From NCBI GenBank assembly GCA_017506865.1, contig JAFCMP010000549.1, forward strand, positions 186,001 to 250,000: a DNA stretch of 64,000 bases, written 5' to 3'. A model generated the notes under the pieces. That model ran no database searches and was not told where the DNA came from. It saw nothing but the letters and a program-made list of their open reading frames with translations. Positions 24,700-37,400 of this stretch are shown piece by piece. The stretch's first letter is position 1, and each line of letters opens with the position of its first letter. This stretch comes from Tribonema minus (lineage: Eukaryota; Sar; Xanthophyceae; Tribonematales; Tribonemataceae). The translations under genes and the position numbers were made by a program.

Positions 24700-27600
24700 T
24701 TAGAGGAGCATATATGCAGAGCAGTCACAGTAGGGAGGGCCAGCAAGCAGCAATAATGTCCGAAAATACTCTGTCCTGGAGCCCTGTACATGCTCGAAGC
24801 GACATCCCAACAAGGAGGTATTTTATCAGGCTGGAGACACTTTGCCTGAGGTGTCAAAACATCCATCAGTTACAGCAGTTACACTACTCACTCACGAGAG
24901 CAGCACACACACAGGGCAGCTGGCAGTGTCAGCAGCCTCCGGCAGCGAGCGAAAAGGCCGAAAACCGCCTCGCGGTGCGGTCTGCTGGCTGCTGCACAGG
25001 CTTCCACCATCCCAGCCTCACACTGCTTGAAAGGTCAGACAAAGCCTCAGGGTAACTGAAAGCCACTAACAAACCCATCAGAATCTTGCCGAGATGCAGG
25101 CCAGGCCGCGTTAGGGGCGCGACAGTCGCCTCTCGCTCACCTGCGCCGCCGCGGCAGCCGCCTGCCTCTGGTTGAAGCATCTTTTCAGTCAACCGAAACC
25201 CAACCTTTCAAGCCTGAGCAGCCTAGCCTGCTAAGTGCTGCCAAAGTACTACTGCCACGAGCCCTCCGAATGCTCTCTCGCTACCGCGCCGCGTCGTCTG
25301 TCTTGCTGTCACCGTCGCTGCTTGCGAGAGTTAGCGATTGTAATGAATGGAGTCAGCAAGAAAAGTGGCTGTCGGTTACTTTCAAAAGTGTGCTGTAACT
25401 ATATACTACGAGTGCCCTCTTTTCAGCTTTCATGTGTGCGCGTGCATTTCATGAAGAATTCATATGGTCGAGCATGCATCGAACCACCTTTGGGGGAGGC
25501 TTTTGGGGAGGGATGACAGGGGTGACTAGCAATCTGCTTGTTGAGTTCTACCTCACCTATAGAAGCTTGTGTGAGTGATGTGCCATGCATCAGCCTGAAA
25601 GCTTTCATCACACAGAAAAAGACTCTCTCATCATGTTTTTCAGTATTGTTTGCACACTGTGGTGTGGAACCACCATGATGCAGGTAGTATGGGTCAGATG
25701 CAAAATTTATAAATGTGTTGTATACAATATTTGCTTCAGCATGACTGTTGCAAGAGAACCTTCACGACTCACCAGCTCATGTTGAACTTGCTGATGACTG
25801 GTTTGTTTTGGGAACGCCCGCAAACGCCGCGTGCTCTCCACTTCTGCATCACGGCGGCTCGTACACCCCTCTCCGTCCCGACACCACGCTCCCGCCATGC
25901 CCTGCATGCACGTAGGCTGTGCGGGCAGATACGCAATCTCCAAGTGTCCATACGCAAAATGCGCTCGCTTCAAGCTCTTCGCACACGCGCACCAGCATGC
26001 CGCAGGATGCGCTAAGCGGCGTGAGGCTAGCAAGGCTGACACGGGTCATGGCGCTTGGTTCCCGTCTTGCAGTCTGGTGCGCTCGTCGCGTTATCTTTTT
26101 CTGGCCTCGCAGACAAACGCGGCGAAATAGCGGTTCAACGGCAACAACGGATGAACGCGCGTGTACGCGCGTATTGGTTGACGTACATTCCAGCCTGTCC
26201 AATCCTTTTTTTTTTGTCTGTTGTCCGACCCGCACATGCCAGCATTGCACGCTCATGATGCCTCGCTTTCATGCTGCGCTTCATGCAAAGCTTTCAGCTG
26301 CGTTCCTCAGTATCAGCATCGATCGCGTGAAACAATGTGCCACTTCGACTCTGAGAGTCTGTCGATGGCAAGCATACACGCAGAATGCACACGTTGTATC
26401 TGCGTGACTGTCTATGAGTACTTTTTATTAATTCTCGCTCAGGGCGCAAAAAAGCCCAGATGAATGGCATCTAACTTGAAGCTTGCTGTACTTTTTATTA
26501 ATTCTCGCTCAGGGCGCGAAAAAGCCCCAGATGATGGTCCAACTTGAAGCTTGCTGTACGGAATCTACATGTCTTGTGACAGTCTGAAAGTGTCTCAACG
26601 ACAACCACTCAAACGCCGCCGCCGCCAAATGGCATCTCGGGATCCTCCCCTACGTCCTCCTCCTCCATATGCCCCCCTCCCCTGGATTCTGCCATGTGTG
26701 TCATGACACGGCCACAGTACGCCATGTGGAGCGCTGCCGTCAGAGCCGAGTGTAAGCGCGCCAGGGCGATGCCCTCAAGAGCTTCAGGGCGCGCTCCTCC
26801 GGGCACTGACATCCTGCTGGCATACTCCGTCGCCACAGCCTCCAGCAGCTTCCGCCCCTGCTCCCCGATGCTGCCAAATGACCCTATTGCCAAAGTGGCA
26901 AGTTTGTAGCAATTCTGATAGTACTGACCAGAATATTCACAGAATTGGCCCGACTGTCGCATGTTGCCAGTTGCCTAGCAGCCATGAAACAGCTTTGCAA
27001 GCAGTGTAGCCAGCAAGTCACCATGAAGGGCGTTGCCGAGCTTCGCAGGGCACCTATGAGCACCAAATTGTGATGGCGGTGCTCATGCAGGGACCTTCGC
27101 ATTGCGCAACGCGAGGAGAGCTGCAACGCTGACGCTGCATGCTCAGCATTACACATGTGGCCAAAAGATCTCGGACACGAGGGGCGGCGGAGCGTGACAC
27201 AGCCCCAACAATGTATTTGTTTACAAACAAAACATAACACTGCATAGTTGTAGTAGTACTGTCAGCATCGGGGTAGAGTTAGGGTTAACCTAACCCTAGC
27301 CCACTGGACTGCTACAGTAGTGCCTTGACGCTGGTGCCTCAGAGGGGATGGCGCGAGAAAGTGCAACGGCAAAAGTCACGGTTCAGCAGCAGAAAGACGG
27401 CTCGTGGATGCATCACAAGAGCACATGATGGCAAAGCCCGGTGAGAATTGCGAGGCATGGGAGAACTTGAACAAGGGGACTCGAAACAGAATCAGGAAAT
27501 CAGTCGACTCTTGTTTTTAAAGTATACCGCCGCGGCCACAACCAAACGCGTGTCGCTGGCACATGCGCTTGCGCGCTTTAACTACCTGCCTAACTACCGG

Positions 27601-28412
27601 AGCAACCCCGGAGAAAAACTTTTATCCTGCGCAAGCCGTGACCCTGCTTGCGTCACCACATTGGAGCGTGCCAATAGGACACGCGGGTCGCGCGCCTCCC
27701 TGCGGCAGGTTGAAGTTGAACTTGAAGTAGCTAGTGCCGTAGTGTGTGGTGAGGCCGTCTGGCGGGCGGCGGGGGGGGGGGCGCTGCCCACTGGGTGGTG
27801 AGCGCTGCTGCCTTTGGGGGGGGGGGGATCACGAGGGGAAGTCGCCTTAAAACGGCATCTGGATAATTATACAAAACAGCTCTTTCTCTTTGTCGTCGGC
27901 CGATTGTGACACACACGCCGTCAGTCTTACTTCAAGAGAGTCAACTTCAAAGGTGTGGGGTACCAGCGCGGCGCTCAAAGCTGCCCGTCGATTAAGGTAT
28001 TTTACAGTGGGATGTGGGGTACAGAAGGATAACCGAGGGGCGCATACGCACCCCCGTGACATCCGCTAATGAGTAAAGTAATAACCTGTCAGTCACGCCC
28101 GCTGAGAACTTAGCAGGTGCGGCTCGAATTGTACGCGTGCCGCAACCCTGCCTGTCCCCCTCGTGCGCCGCCCTAAAGCGTGCTGCTGACATGCTTTGCC
28201 GAGCGCTGCCGCTGCTGCTGCTACTGCTGCCGCTGCTGCCGTCGCCTCTGCTGCTGCCACTGCTGTTGCTGCTACCGCCGCCGCCGCTGTCGCCGTCGCT
28301 ACCTCTGCCGCTGCCGCCGCCGTGCGGCCACTGTTGCTGCTGCCGCTGCCGCCGCCGCTGCCGCCGGCGCCGCTGCCGGCGGCCGCCGCCGCTGCCGCCG
28401 CTGCCCCCTCAC
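24700..28412. other. intergenic stretch with one element fragment
   Basis: Outside the retroelement-like fragment at 26417-26962 I find no supportable exon. A 135-codon open minus frame ends at 25849 and several others exist, but they lack domains and clear splice context. G-runs at 27770-27830 (C-runs on the minus strand) resemble the tracts beside acceptors elsewhere, so an unrecognised minus-strand exon could lie just left of them. A short TTAGGG/CCCTAA inverted pair sits at 27277-27300. Confidence 0.35.
26417..26962 (-). mobile_element. 5'-truncated retroelement-like 3' end
   Basis: An open frame from 26962 to a stop at 26609 reads YKLATLAIGSFGSIGEQG, then ALTAALHMAYCGRVMTHMAE and a Gly-rich end. 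Beyond the stop comes a shared tail: CACTTTCAGACTGTCA, CTTCAAGTTGGA, and GCGCCCTGAGCGAGAATTAA followed by TAAAAAGTAC. The tail is duplicated in tandem (26417-26488 and 26489-26560). Related 3' ends lie at 13.3, 54.2 and 60.2 kb with different 5' extents, the pattern left by non-LTR retrotransposition. Assignment to a C-terminal retroelement ORF is inference from the helix pattern; no catalytic motif is in view. Confidence 0.6.
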
Positions 28413-28455
28413 GAGGACATGGCATACGTCTCGCGCGACGGCTCGCGCAGCGGCC
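28413..28455 (-). repeat. copy of the last codons and stop of the SSF gene
   Basis: The final codons of the transporter (minus reading CGCGAGACGTACGCCATGTC, then a stop) at 28485-28525 are repeated at 28416-28455 with CGCGAGACGTATGCCATGTC and again a TGA. The linker is a GGC/GCT trinucleotide-rich run. The unit is about 70 bp and includes coding end and stop. Confidence 0.85.
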
Positions 28456-28484
28456 GCTGCCGCCACCGCCGCCGCCGCCGCAGC

Positions 28485-31400
28485 TCACGACGACATGGCG
28501 TACGTCTCGCGCGACGGCTCGCGCAGCAGCTGCAGCGGCTCGAAGTAGAGCTCCTTGAGCTTCTCAAGGTTGCGCGTCGCCTCCTCGCACTGCGCGAGCG
28601 TGCCCGCGACGGCCTGCTCGACCGTCTTCGGCGCCGTCATCGGCGACAGCCACGCCTCGGGCACGATGCTCAGCAGCGGGCGCCCGTTGCGGCGCAGCTC
28701 CGCCCACGACACCGCGTACAGGACGAGCGCGCAGACGAGCGGCGAGACGAGCGAGTCTACGCCCGTCCAGTCGCTGAGCTGCGAAGCGTCACAGGTTGCG
28801 GGGTCCCAGTGCTCAGCGGGGGGGGCCTCCACGAAGAGGGGGAGGCCGGCCTGGCCGGGGCCGTAGCCGTACGCATAGCTGCCCGCGGGGAGCATGAGAG
28901 AGCCGTCCTGGGGGGAGGGGGGAAGGGGAGGGGGGAGGGGGGGGGGGGGTCAGTGTGTGCACATGGGGGTATGCCCATCACCTTTTAGTGTGCCTCTCGG
29001 GGTAGGTAAAGATTGTGTTGTTGAGCTTAAGAGCAGGCAGGGGTGCAGTGATGGTGATCGTGCCAGTGGCCACATGTGCCGTGCAGCTATCGGGGGGTGG
29101 GAGGGGCTAGCGGGCAATTGCATGGGGGGGGAGGGGGGCAGGCATGCTTGCAGCTCACTGAGCGCTTGCGTTGGGCAACGCAATGAACGAGAAGTGTGTG
29201 GCAATGCTGATGAGCGGGCCACACAGCCCCACCAACCCTAAGTGTGTGGGTATGTATAAGGGGAAGCTTGCCAGCAGGGCGCACACGCCCCAACCCTAGC
29301 CTAAACCGTAGGCAAAACAAAACCTCAGTGTACGGGCATGTGAATGGGGTACCAACTCATTGATTTAATGAGCTCACCTTCGGCAATGTGTACTCAAGGA
29401 TGACACGCGTTAGGATGCCGGCCAGCAGGCCACACACGCCGCCGCCAGGCGTGACGCGCTTGGGCGTGTAGATGGACGCCAGCAGCGGCGCAATGGAGCC
29501 CTGCAGGCGTGAAAATGCGGGGGGGGCGGGGGGGAAGGGGGGGGGGGCAACGCTCAGATGACATAGGCATGCGGTGGCGGCAGAAGCGTCCTGTATGTAC
29601 TTGAAGTATGTATGAAAAGAAGAGCGAAAGATGATGCGGACATGGGTGCGGTTGCACCAGCGGCGCAATGGAGCCCTGTAGGGAAGAAACGATTGGGGGG
29701 GGGGGGGGGGGAGGGCTCAGTTCTGATGGCAGCGAGTGCAGAGCTGTAGGGATATGGGGCAGGCCTGGTAGTTTAGGAAGGGCTCAGGATCTCTCGCAGG
29801 TTGCTCCTGGAAGCAGCTCGTACAAACGAGCAATCAACAATAACTTTGATTGATGGCGATCAATACTCCAGTTGGACACAGGTGATGGGCACCGCGTTGC
29901 GCGTGTCTGGCCAAAACACCTGTATGCCGAGTCCCCCCTGGCTTCGCGTGTATGGCACAAGTAGGTGGGTGCGTCACGCGTGTTGCGGCATGGTCATGAA
30001 AACGGGATCGTGAGACAATTGTGTGCGCAAGGCATTTTGCGCGCTGGAGGGCGCTGCGGCAGCTCTGCTTGGCCTGACCACAACGCAAAAGCACAAAAAA
30101 TTGGTGTCATGGACTGCAGCACACAGACAACAACACCGGTGCCACGGTTTAAGTGGCATTGCAGGCTGGCGCAGCTGCGGGCCGACAAAAGTGCACCGCA
30201 CTGCAAATTCAACAAGTCGGCGAGCGTGCATGCTGCGTAGCAGACCTTGTCATAGCAGCTAAGAGCGGCGGTAGCCCTGAGCACTGGCGCAGAGTGGGGT
30301 GCTAACTCTAGCCCTAAGTGGGGCGTGGCAGCGGCTCAGCAGCCGGCACGTCACGCGCAAAATGTGCATACATGGCACAGAGGCGCGCGAAATGTTGCAG
30401 CCGCACACGCTTCATTTGTGCGCCAGCTCAAAACTATAGTGACAGCCGGTGTGTTTCTTTGCACAGGACGTTGTTCTCAATTGCTGAAATGTGTTTCTCA
30501 AACCTTCGTCTATTGATGCGATTCTTGGTGGTACAACTGCTTTTCTTGCGGCAACTATGTACAGAGAATGGTGGTGAGCGCTGTGCTGTCTCCGCTGAGC
30601 ACTGCATCACCCTGTGTGCGACTCTATCCTGTGTGCGAGTCTTCACTCAGAGACAGTCGGTGCCGAACCACCGAGTCACTCAATGTTGATACATGGAGTC
30701 ACTCACCGCCAGCGCGATGTCGAACGCGACCACCAGCAAATACCCAGTGTTGTTGTGAGTGGATGCCACGATCGCAGCGATGATGGTCACCATGGGGACA
30801 CAGGTTCGCACAACGCGCAACAGCATGTCCTGTGTGATGACCTGCATGGCAGCGCAGCGGCAGCGGCGTGGCGCGCGTTGTAGGAGGCGTTGAGCTTGGT
30901 GCGCACGTGTTGCAGCAGGCAGCTTGGAGCCTCTGAGATTGTGCACCCTGCGCACTAGGATTACGCTGGCGTTGCCTGAACCATGCGTGTATGAGCGGTG
31001 TGCTGACGTGCCCTACAGTACGAGGAGACTGCATACAGGCTATGTATTTGCGTTGCACTTACGAAGCAGGCGGTTCTTGGGAGTAACGCATGCCGCAGCA
31101 TGCTCATTGGCTTGTTGTCCATTGTCGCTGCATGACACCTGTACAAAAATGGCTAAAACTGTGGACGCAAGGAGACCCCTCGTATAACTGACCGCCATGC
31201 CTTGCTGGCAGTGCCACGTCACCTTACAAGACAGCACCACCATGGCGTCTCTTGAGAAGTTCCATCGCATTCTCAAGAGGGCGAGGGGACACCTACATTG
31301 TCCGGACAAGCAATTGTGCAGAGCTTGTGCGTTTTGGTGGGTCTGTCAGCTTTACCGCAGTCTTAGAGTCAGAGCTAGGTCCAGGCTGGCTTACTGCAAC

Positions 31401-34400
31401 CTCTGATCCCTTTCAGCAGCCCCAAACATAACCCTGGCCCTAACCCTAGCCCTAGCTGCTCACCGTGCCTGGCCGGAACCAGTGGATGAACTCTCTGCCG
31501 ACATTGTGCGACGCTCTTGCAGCAACGCTCAGCACCTGCAGCAGTGCTCAACACCGCACGCACTCACCGTGCCCGGCCGCAACCAGTGGATGACCTTCCT
31601 GCCGACGTTGTGCGACAGCACCGTGGAGATGGCCAGAATGACGCCGGTAGACGTGGACATACTCGCTGCCACAATGCCAATGAGCGCCCATGCGCCGATC
31701 GCGACGGGCGCCTGCGATGTCGCCATCTTGAGGAAGGCGTCGCTGTCTGGGAGCCACTCGGCGCATGTGGGCAGGCCCAGGATTGACGAGCATCTGCGCA
31801 CGCATAAAAGTGAGCAATAAACTAGGCATTTAAGTATCGACAATGCAGGTATGTATGTATGATGGCATCTTGAGAAATGCGTTGCTATCGGGGAGCCACT
31901 CGGCGCATGTGGGCAGGCCCAGGATGGAGGAGAGCCTGCGCGCGCAGCATGGGGAGTAGGTAGGTAAGCTATGTGTATATATATACACACACCAGGACGC
32001 ATTCACGACGCAGTATGTATGTATGACGTCAGCTTGAGGTACGCGTCTTCGTCGGGGAGCCACTGTGGGCAGGCCCCGGATGGACGAAAACCTGCATGCC
32101 GATTTGAGAGGCGGGGGGGGGGGGGGTAGGGGTAGGTTAATAAGCAAACTACCAAGCAGGTAGGTAATTACGATGCCAGCTCTTATGAAATGTCATCGAC
32201 GGGGATCCACTCGGCGCATATGTGGGCAGGCCCAGGATGGAGGAGCACCTGCGAACACGGGGTGTATATACATGGCTGCTTAACGCACTACATAGTAGGG
32301 TTAGGCTTAGACGATGCGGGCACGTAGGTATGCTGCCATATTCACGAATGATTCGCTGGCCACCGCTTGTCGTACACAGGCAAGCCCAGGTTGGACGAGC
32401 ACCTGCAGCCCATAGCACAGGTAGGTGCAATTGAACAGTCGCGCGCGCGTGCATGGTGGGGCACGGTAGCCAGCTGTACATGCGACGATAGGTGACGCTA
32501 GTGTGTAACAGTTACGAGCAATGCCACGGGCAATGGGGGTAGGTATGCATATGCAGGCAAGGGGGGTAGGTATGCATATACAGGCAATGGGTAGGCATAC
32601 TAAGTATGAAACGTGCAATGGGGGTAGGTATGGGCAATGGGGGTAGGTATCATGTACGTGGAATGAAGGTAAGTATGCATATAAAGGCAAGGGGGGTAGG
32701 TATGCATTACATGCAATGGGGGTAGGTATACCCCACACTTGAGCAGGTGTGTGTCGGAACAGATAGATATTCAAGCACCCGCGATCGTTCAAGTACGAAA
32801 AACACTGGGTGCAGATATTCGCGTGAAAGAGACCAGGTCTAGATGTTTTGCGTACACAATAGCGCGGCACACGCGCAGTGGACACGCACTGGACAAGACA
32901 GGGTAGGTACGCAGGTATTGTGGCACTCACGTGTTGGGCGTGTACTGCGCAAAGGGGCTGTCGGGCCCGTAGAAGACCTTCATGAAGCCCCCCATGAACG
33001 CAAAGGGGATGCCCACTGCAAACGTGAGTAAGCCGGCTGGGCAGGAGCGGGGTGAGGGGATTCAGAGTCAGACTTTCAGTACAGTGGTATTATAGGAGGG
33101 AAGTGAGCTGAGGTCAGAGGACTGAGAGTCCGACTCACGCCTTGGTGCACAAAAGCGCAAATCTGGACTGAGCACGGCACAACGCACATAGCGCAGCTGG
33201 GTGCGCGTGATCTGATCAATCCTCAGGGCGAAGCACTTAGCGTATTACAAAGGTCACGCAAGCGAATACGAGCAGCAAGCTGCATCAGTGCTCGCTTTGC
33301 TAAGTCAACGCGCTGGGTGACCCAGTAACCTCAACAGTGAAGATGTCGCTTCCACCGGCGATGCAGCCCACACACAGCATGCCGCCACGGAGGCAGAAGA
33401 TATGCAGCATGTACGTGGACACTCTGTTGTGACTAATAGCAAGAGCACTAAGGCCACTTGCCAACGACGCAAGCGATGGGCCGATGCGGGTCGTCTTGGC
33501 GGCCCTACTATAAGTTATAACCCTAACCCAAACCCTCACCCTCTTCCAAGCCTTACCCCTGATGCTACCTCCCGGTGGCACCAGTGACACGAACAACAGC
33601 ACTGCGGTGGGGGCACGCAGTAAGCAGTAACAGCGCTGAGGCCTCTTACCGATGACGCAGGCAATGGTGGCAATCTTGGGCGTCTTTGCGGCCATGCAGC
33701 GCGCCTGGAAGTCGAGCGCTGACAGGTTACCAAAGCCCTGCAAGGCCGGGAGAAAAAGGGGGGTGGGGGGGGGGGGGGGTAACGTAGAGCGCGATGATGC
33801 GACGACGAGTTTGTGCAGGTACACCTGTGTACCATGGGTGTACTCTGTTTGTATTGTACTTGCGCATCTGCAGCAGATTTCATGTTTGCGCCAGAGCTTC
33901 AGCCTTGCAGCAGCCGATGTGACGAGAACATCAGCATCCATTGGCGTGCAGCACACACAGTCACACAAGAGAGAGTGCAGGCCACAGAGAGTCCGAGCGA
34001 CGAATTGAGGATTACAGAATATCAATTGCATGTGAATTATGGCTGTTCATAGACATCAAAACGGTCGCCCAGTTGTAGATCAAGGCAGTGAGGACCGTCA
34101 CAGTAAAATTGAGGTTGAATCATCAGATTGAGTCGTAAAGTACTTGATGTGTGGGAAAAAGGAAGAAATGCGCCAGAATCAGAATGGTCGTCAAGTTGTA
34201 GATCACGGCATTGGGGAAAGGCCATCAAAGTTCAAGTCGCACAGTTGAAGTACACGGCATGCAAAAGAAACTCACCAGTATTAGAATGGTCGCCCAGTTG
34301 TAGAACACGGCATTCGGGAACGGCGCCAGCCCATCGAAGCTCGTGATGGAGTCCTTGTGGATCACCGCATCGCCAGTTGGCCACGCGCCGTTGTCAATCG

Positions 34401-37400
34401 GAGCGCTGCCCCACTTTTGCTCGTTGAAGATGCAGTGCTCAGCATTTGCGCCCGGAACGCCGTCGTACATCTCGCACACCTGCTGGTCGGGGTAGATGTA
34501 GCCGGGGAATCCGACGGATGCGGGGGGGTAGTCCTGGGAGTAGCTGCTGAGCATGTAGATGGAGAAGACGGTGAGGCCGGTGATGCCCGTGAGGGCCTGG
34601 ACCACATCTGTTATGTTGAGGGACGAGGGAAGGGGGGAGGGGTCGAGTTTGAGTGCAGATGCATGCATGATTTTTGCACATGTCTGCTCAGCACACTTGT
34701 TATTCCGACTTGAAGGTTGACTCAGCACAAGAATGGTCTGGTCCCAAAGAACAGCCAGCACCTGCGCCTCTTGGAGTTACGGTTGGGATCGCCAGCGGCC
34801 ATACCAGCTAGGGCTAGAGCTAGGGTTACAACAGCCAGTGCACCGCACCTGCGCCGATGACCGACATGAGGCCGCCGCCGATGGTGTAGCTTGCGCAGAG
34901 CGCTGCCGCTTCACGACACAGCTAGGGTTAGGGTTAGGGCTACGACAGCCAGTGCACCACACACCTGCGCCGATGACCGACATGAGACCGCCGCCGATCG
35001 TGTAGCTCGCGCAGAGCGCTGCTGCTAGGAACACGCCGCCCGTCTTGCCGAGCGACTCAAAGCAGAAGGTCAGGATGCGCCCGAAGCCGACCAGGTTACC
35101 TGCGTCAACAACAGGAGCACGGGGGAAGGGGCAGCACGAGGCTTCAGTGTCAAAGCGACATGCGTGATGCTGTGTGTAGGGTGGGATTGCCGTGCAATGC
35201 AATTGCGCAGAGTACAGGGCAGGGCCTCAACGCTCAGCGCCAAGTGCCGGGCATCATGATCAGCAGCGCTCATCGCCGAGTGCAGGTCTCAACGCTCGGG
35301 GCATAGTGCATCAGCGCTGAGCGCAGAGTGCGAGGCATCAGTGCTCAACGCAGAGTGTGGGGCCTCAACGCTCAGCGCAAAGTGCAGGGCATCAGCGCTG
35401 AGCGCTGGAGTCAGCGCGCATTATCAAATAGTCAGATGCGTGCTCACATGGTGCCTTGTAGCCTATACCTCAGCTGAACGCATGCCAAGCGGCTGGTCTG
35501 TGTAGTTCTGGCACGTGAGCTACAAGATGCACTGGGCAGCCTATTTCCACCCGAATTGTAACCGTAAAAGACGTAAGAGAATCTGGGGCGGTGCAGGACA
35601 TGGGCTTGCGCCACTATATCCAGCAAACAGCTCCAGTCGTGCTGATGCTAAACACTATTTCACGATGCCAAGTGCGTACCTTGCAATATGTGCAACCCAT
35701 CATCCAACAGCAGAACTCCAGTACACCATGCCAAGTCTTGCAGTCGACAATGACGCGAGGTGTGCAATGTACTTGCACACTGAACTGGCAACTGAAATGG
35801 CTCGACAGTGGTGCGATCTGTAGTCGGAGCCGCGCCACATATGACACTGCCTTGGGGATTTTGTTGCGTGGCGCTGGATGCACAGGTTACTTTTATGGCA
35901 GCACAGCGACGGAGCACGGACAAAGAATGCAGGTGTCGAGCTGGTTCCGGCGCACTGCGATGGTGAACTTCAACAGCGGTGACATACAACTTTGGCGGTG
36001 ACTCACCTGCCAGCAGGGCGATGAAACTGGTGCACAGCACCAGGCTCACCAGCACTTCGAACAGCTTGCCGTAGGAGCGTCTGTATTAGCAGCAGCAGCA
36101 GCAGCGGTAGCGGCAGCAGCAGCGGTGATGGTCAGCAGACTGTTAAATGCTGAGATTGCCTCAGAGCACTGCAATGGGAGGGGGGGGGGAGGGGGCAGGG
36201 CTTGCCGGCACCATGTGCAAAGCTGTGAGCTGTTGGTGCTGGTGGAGATGTGTTCATGCCACAGTGATCTGTCACCGTTGTGACCGTAAGGCACACGCTG
36301 CTGTCACAAGTTCGTCGAGGCGGGCCGGCAGTGGTGTGGCGAGCTCACAGCAGCGCTCAGCTTTGAAGCACTGCAGACATGCAGCACTACACCGAAACTG
36401 ATTTTCAGACATGGGCAAGTGCGTCTGCTGTCGCTGTCTTCGCCTCATATCTGGTGTTGTCAGTGTCGCTTTGCTCTCACAAGTCACAGTGCACAATCAG
36501 TGCACCTAGTGCTGCACACGGTCCACCGGATGCCTCGAACGTACGCATGAGGCCATTCACAGTACAGTTTGCGGGAGGAACACATGCGACACCCGTGCTT
36601 TAGGGTCGGGCATCATTTCAGGGTCAGGATTCAGGTTAACGCTAGTACTAGGGTTAACGTTAGAGTCGACCCGAACCCTCACCCTAGACCCTACCCATAA
36701 TCCTGACCCTAACCCTAAGTACGCACAGACTCCACAAAAGGTAAGACACATGCGGCACTCGCGTAAAAGTCGGACACCGAGAGGCAGCACGCATTGTTGT
36801 CGCAGGCACACGGTACGGCCCAAGTGTTCACGTCAGAAACAGTACCTGCAAACTTCAACTTGAACACTCACGCGTTGAAGTCGGGCACGGTGAGGTGTTG
36901 TTGACATGCCGTGCAACCGGCAGGGCGTTGAGCATCAGCGACACGCCCAGGCCCACTGGCAGCACAAGCAGGGTTAACATGAGGGTTAACCCGAACCTTA
37001 AACCCTAAACCCCCCAGGTACGTGCAGTAGACTTCACAAAGAGGTAGAACACACGCGGCACTCACGCGTAGAAGTCGGGCATGGTGAGGCAGCACGCTTT
37101 GTTGACGTGCCGCGCCACCAGCAGTGCGTTGAGCAACAGCGACAGGCCCAGCCCCAGCACCAGCACGGCGCCGTCGAACCACGCGTACTTGTAGGCGAGG
37201 TCCGCATTGCCGAGCGTTGCATTGGAGTCGATGGACTGGCCCGCCAGGGCGAGCGTTGCCACAAAGAGGTTCAGGGAACGCCCTGCGACGAAGTACTTTT
37301 CTACCTGAGGGGGGGGGGGAGGAGGGGGGGTGCGAGTCAGTGCGGCTCACAGGCTTGGTTATAGCGCCAGTAGAGTTGAAATGTTCAACATTTAGATTGG

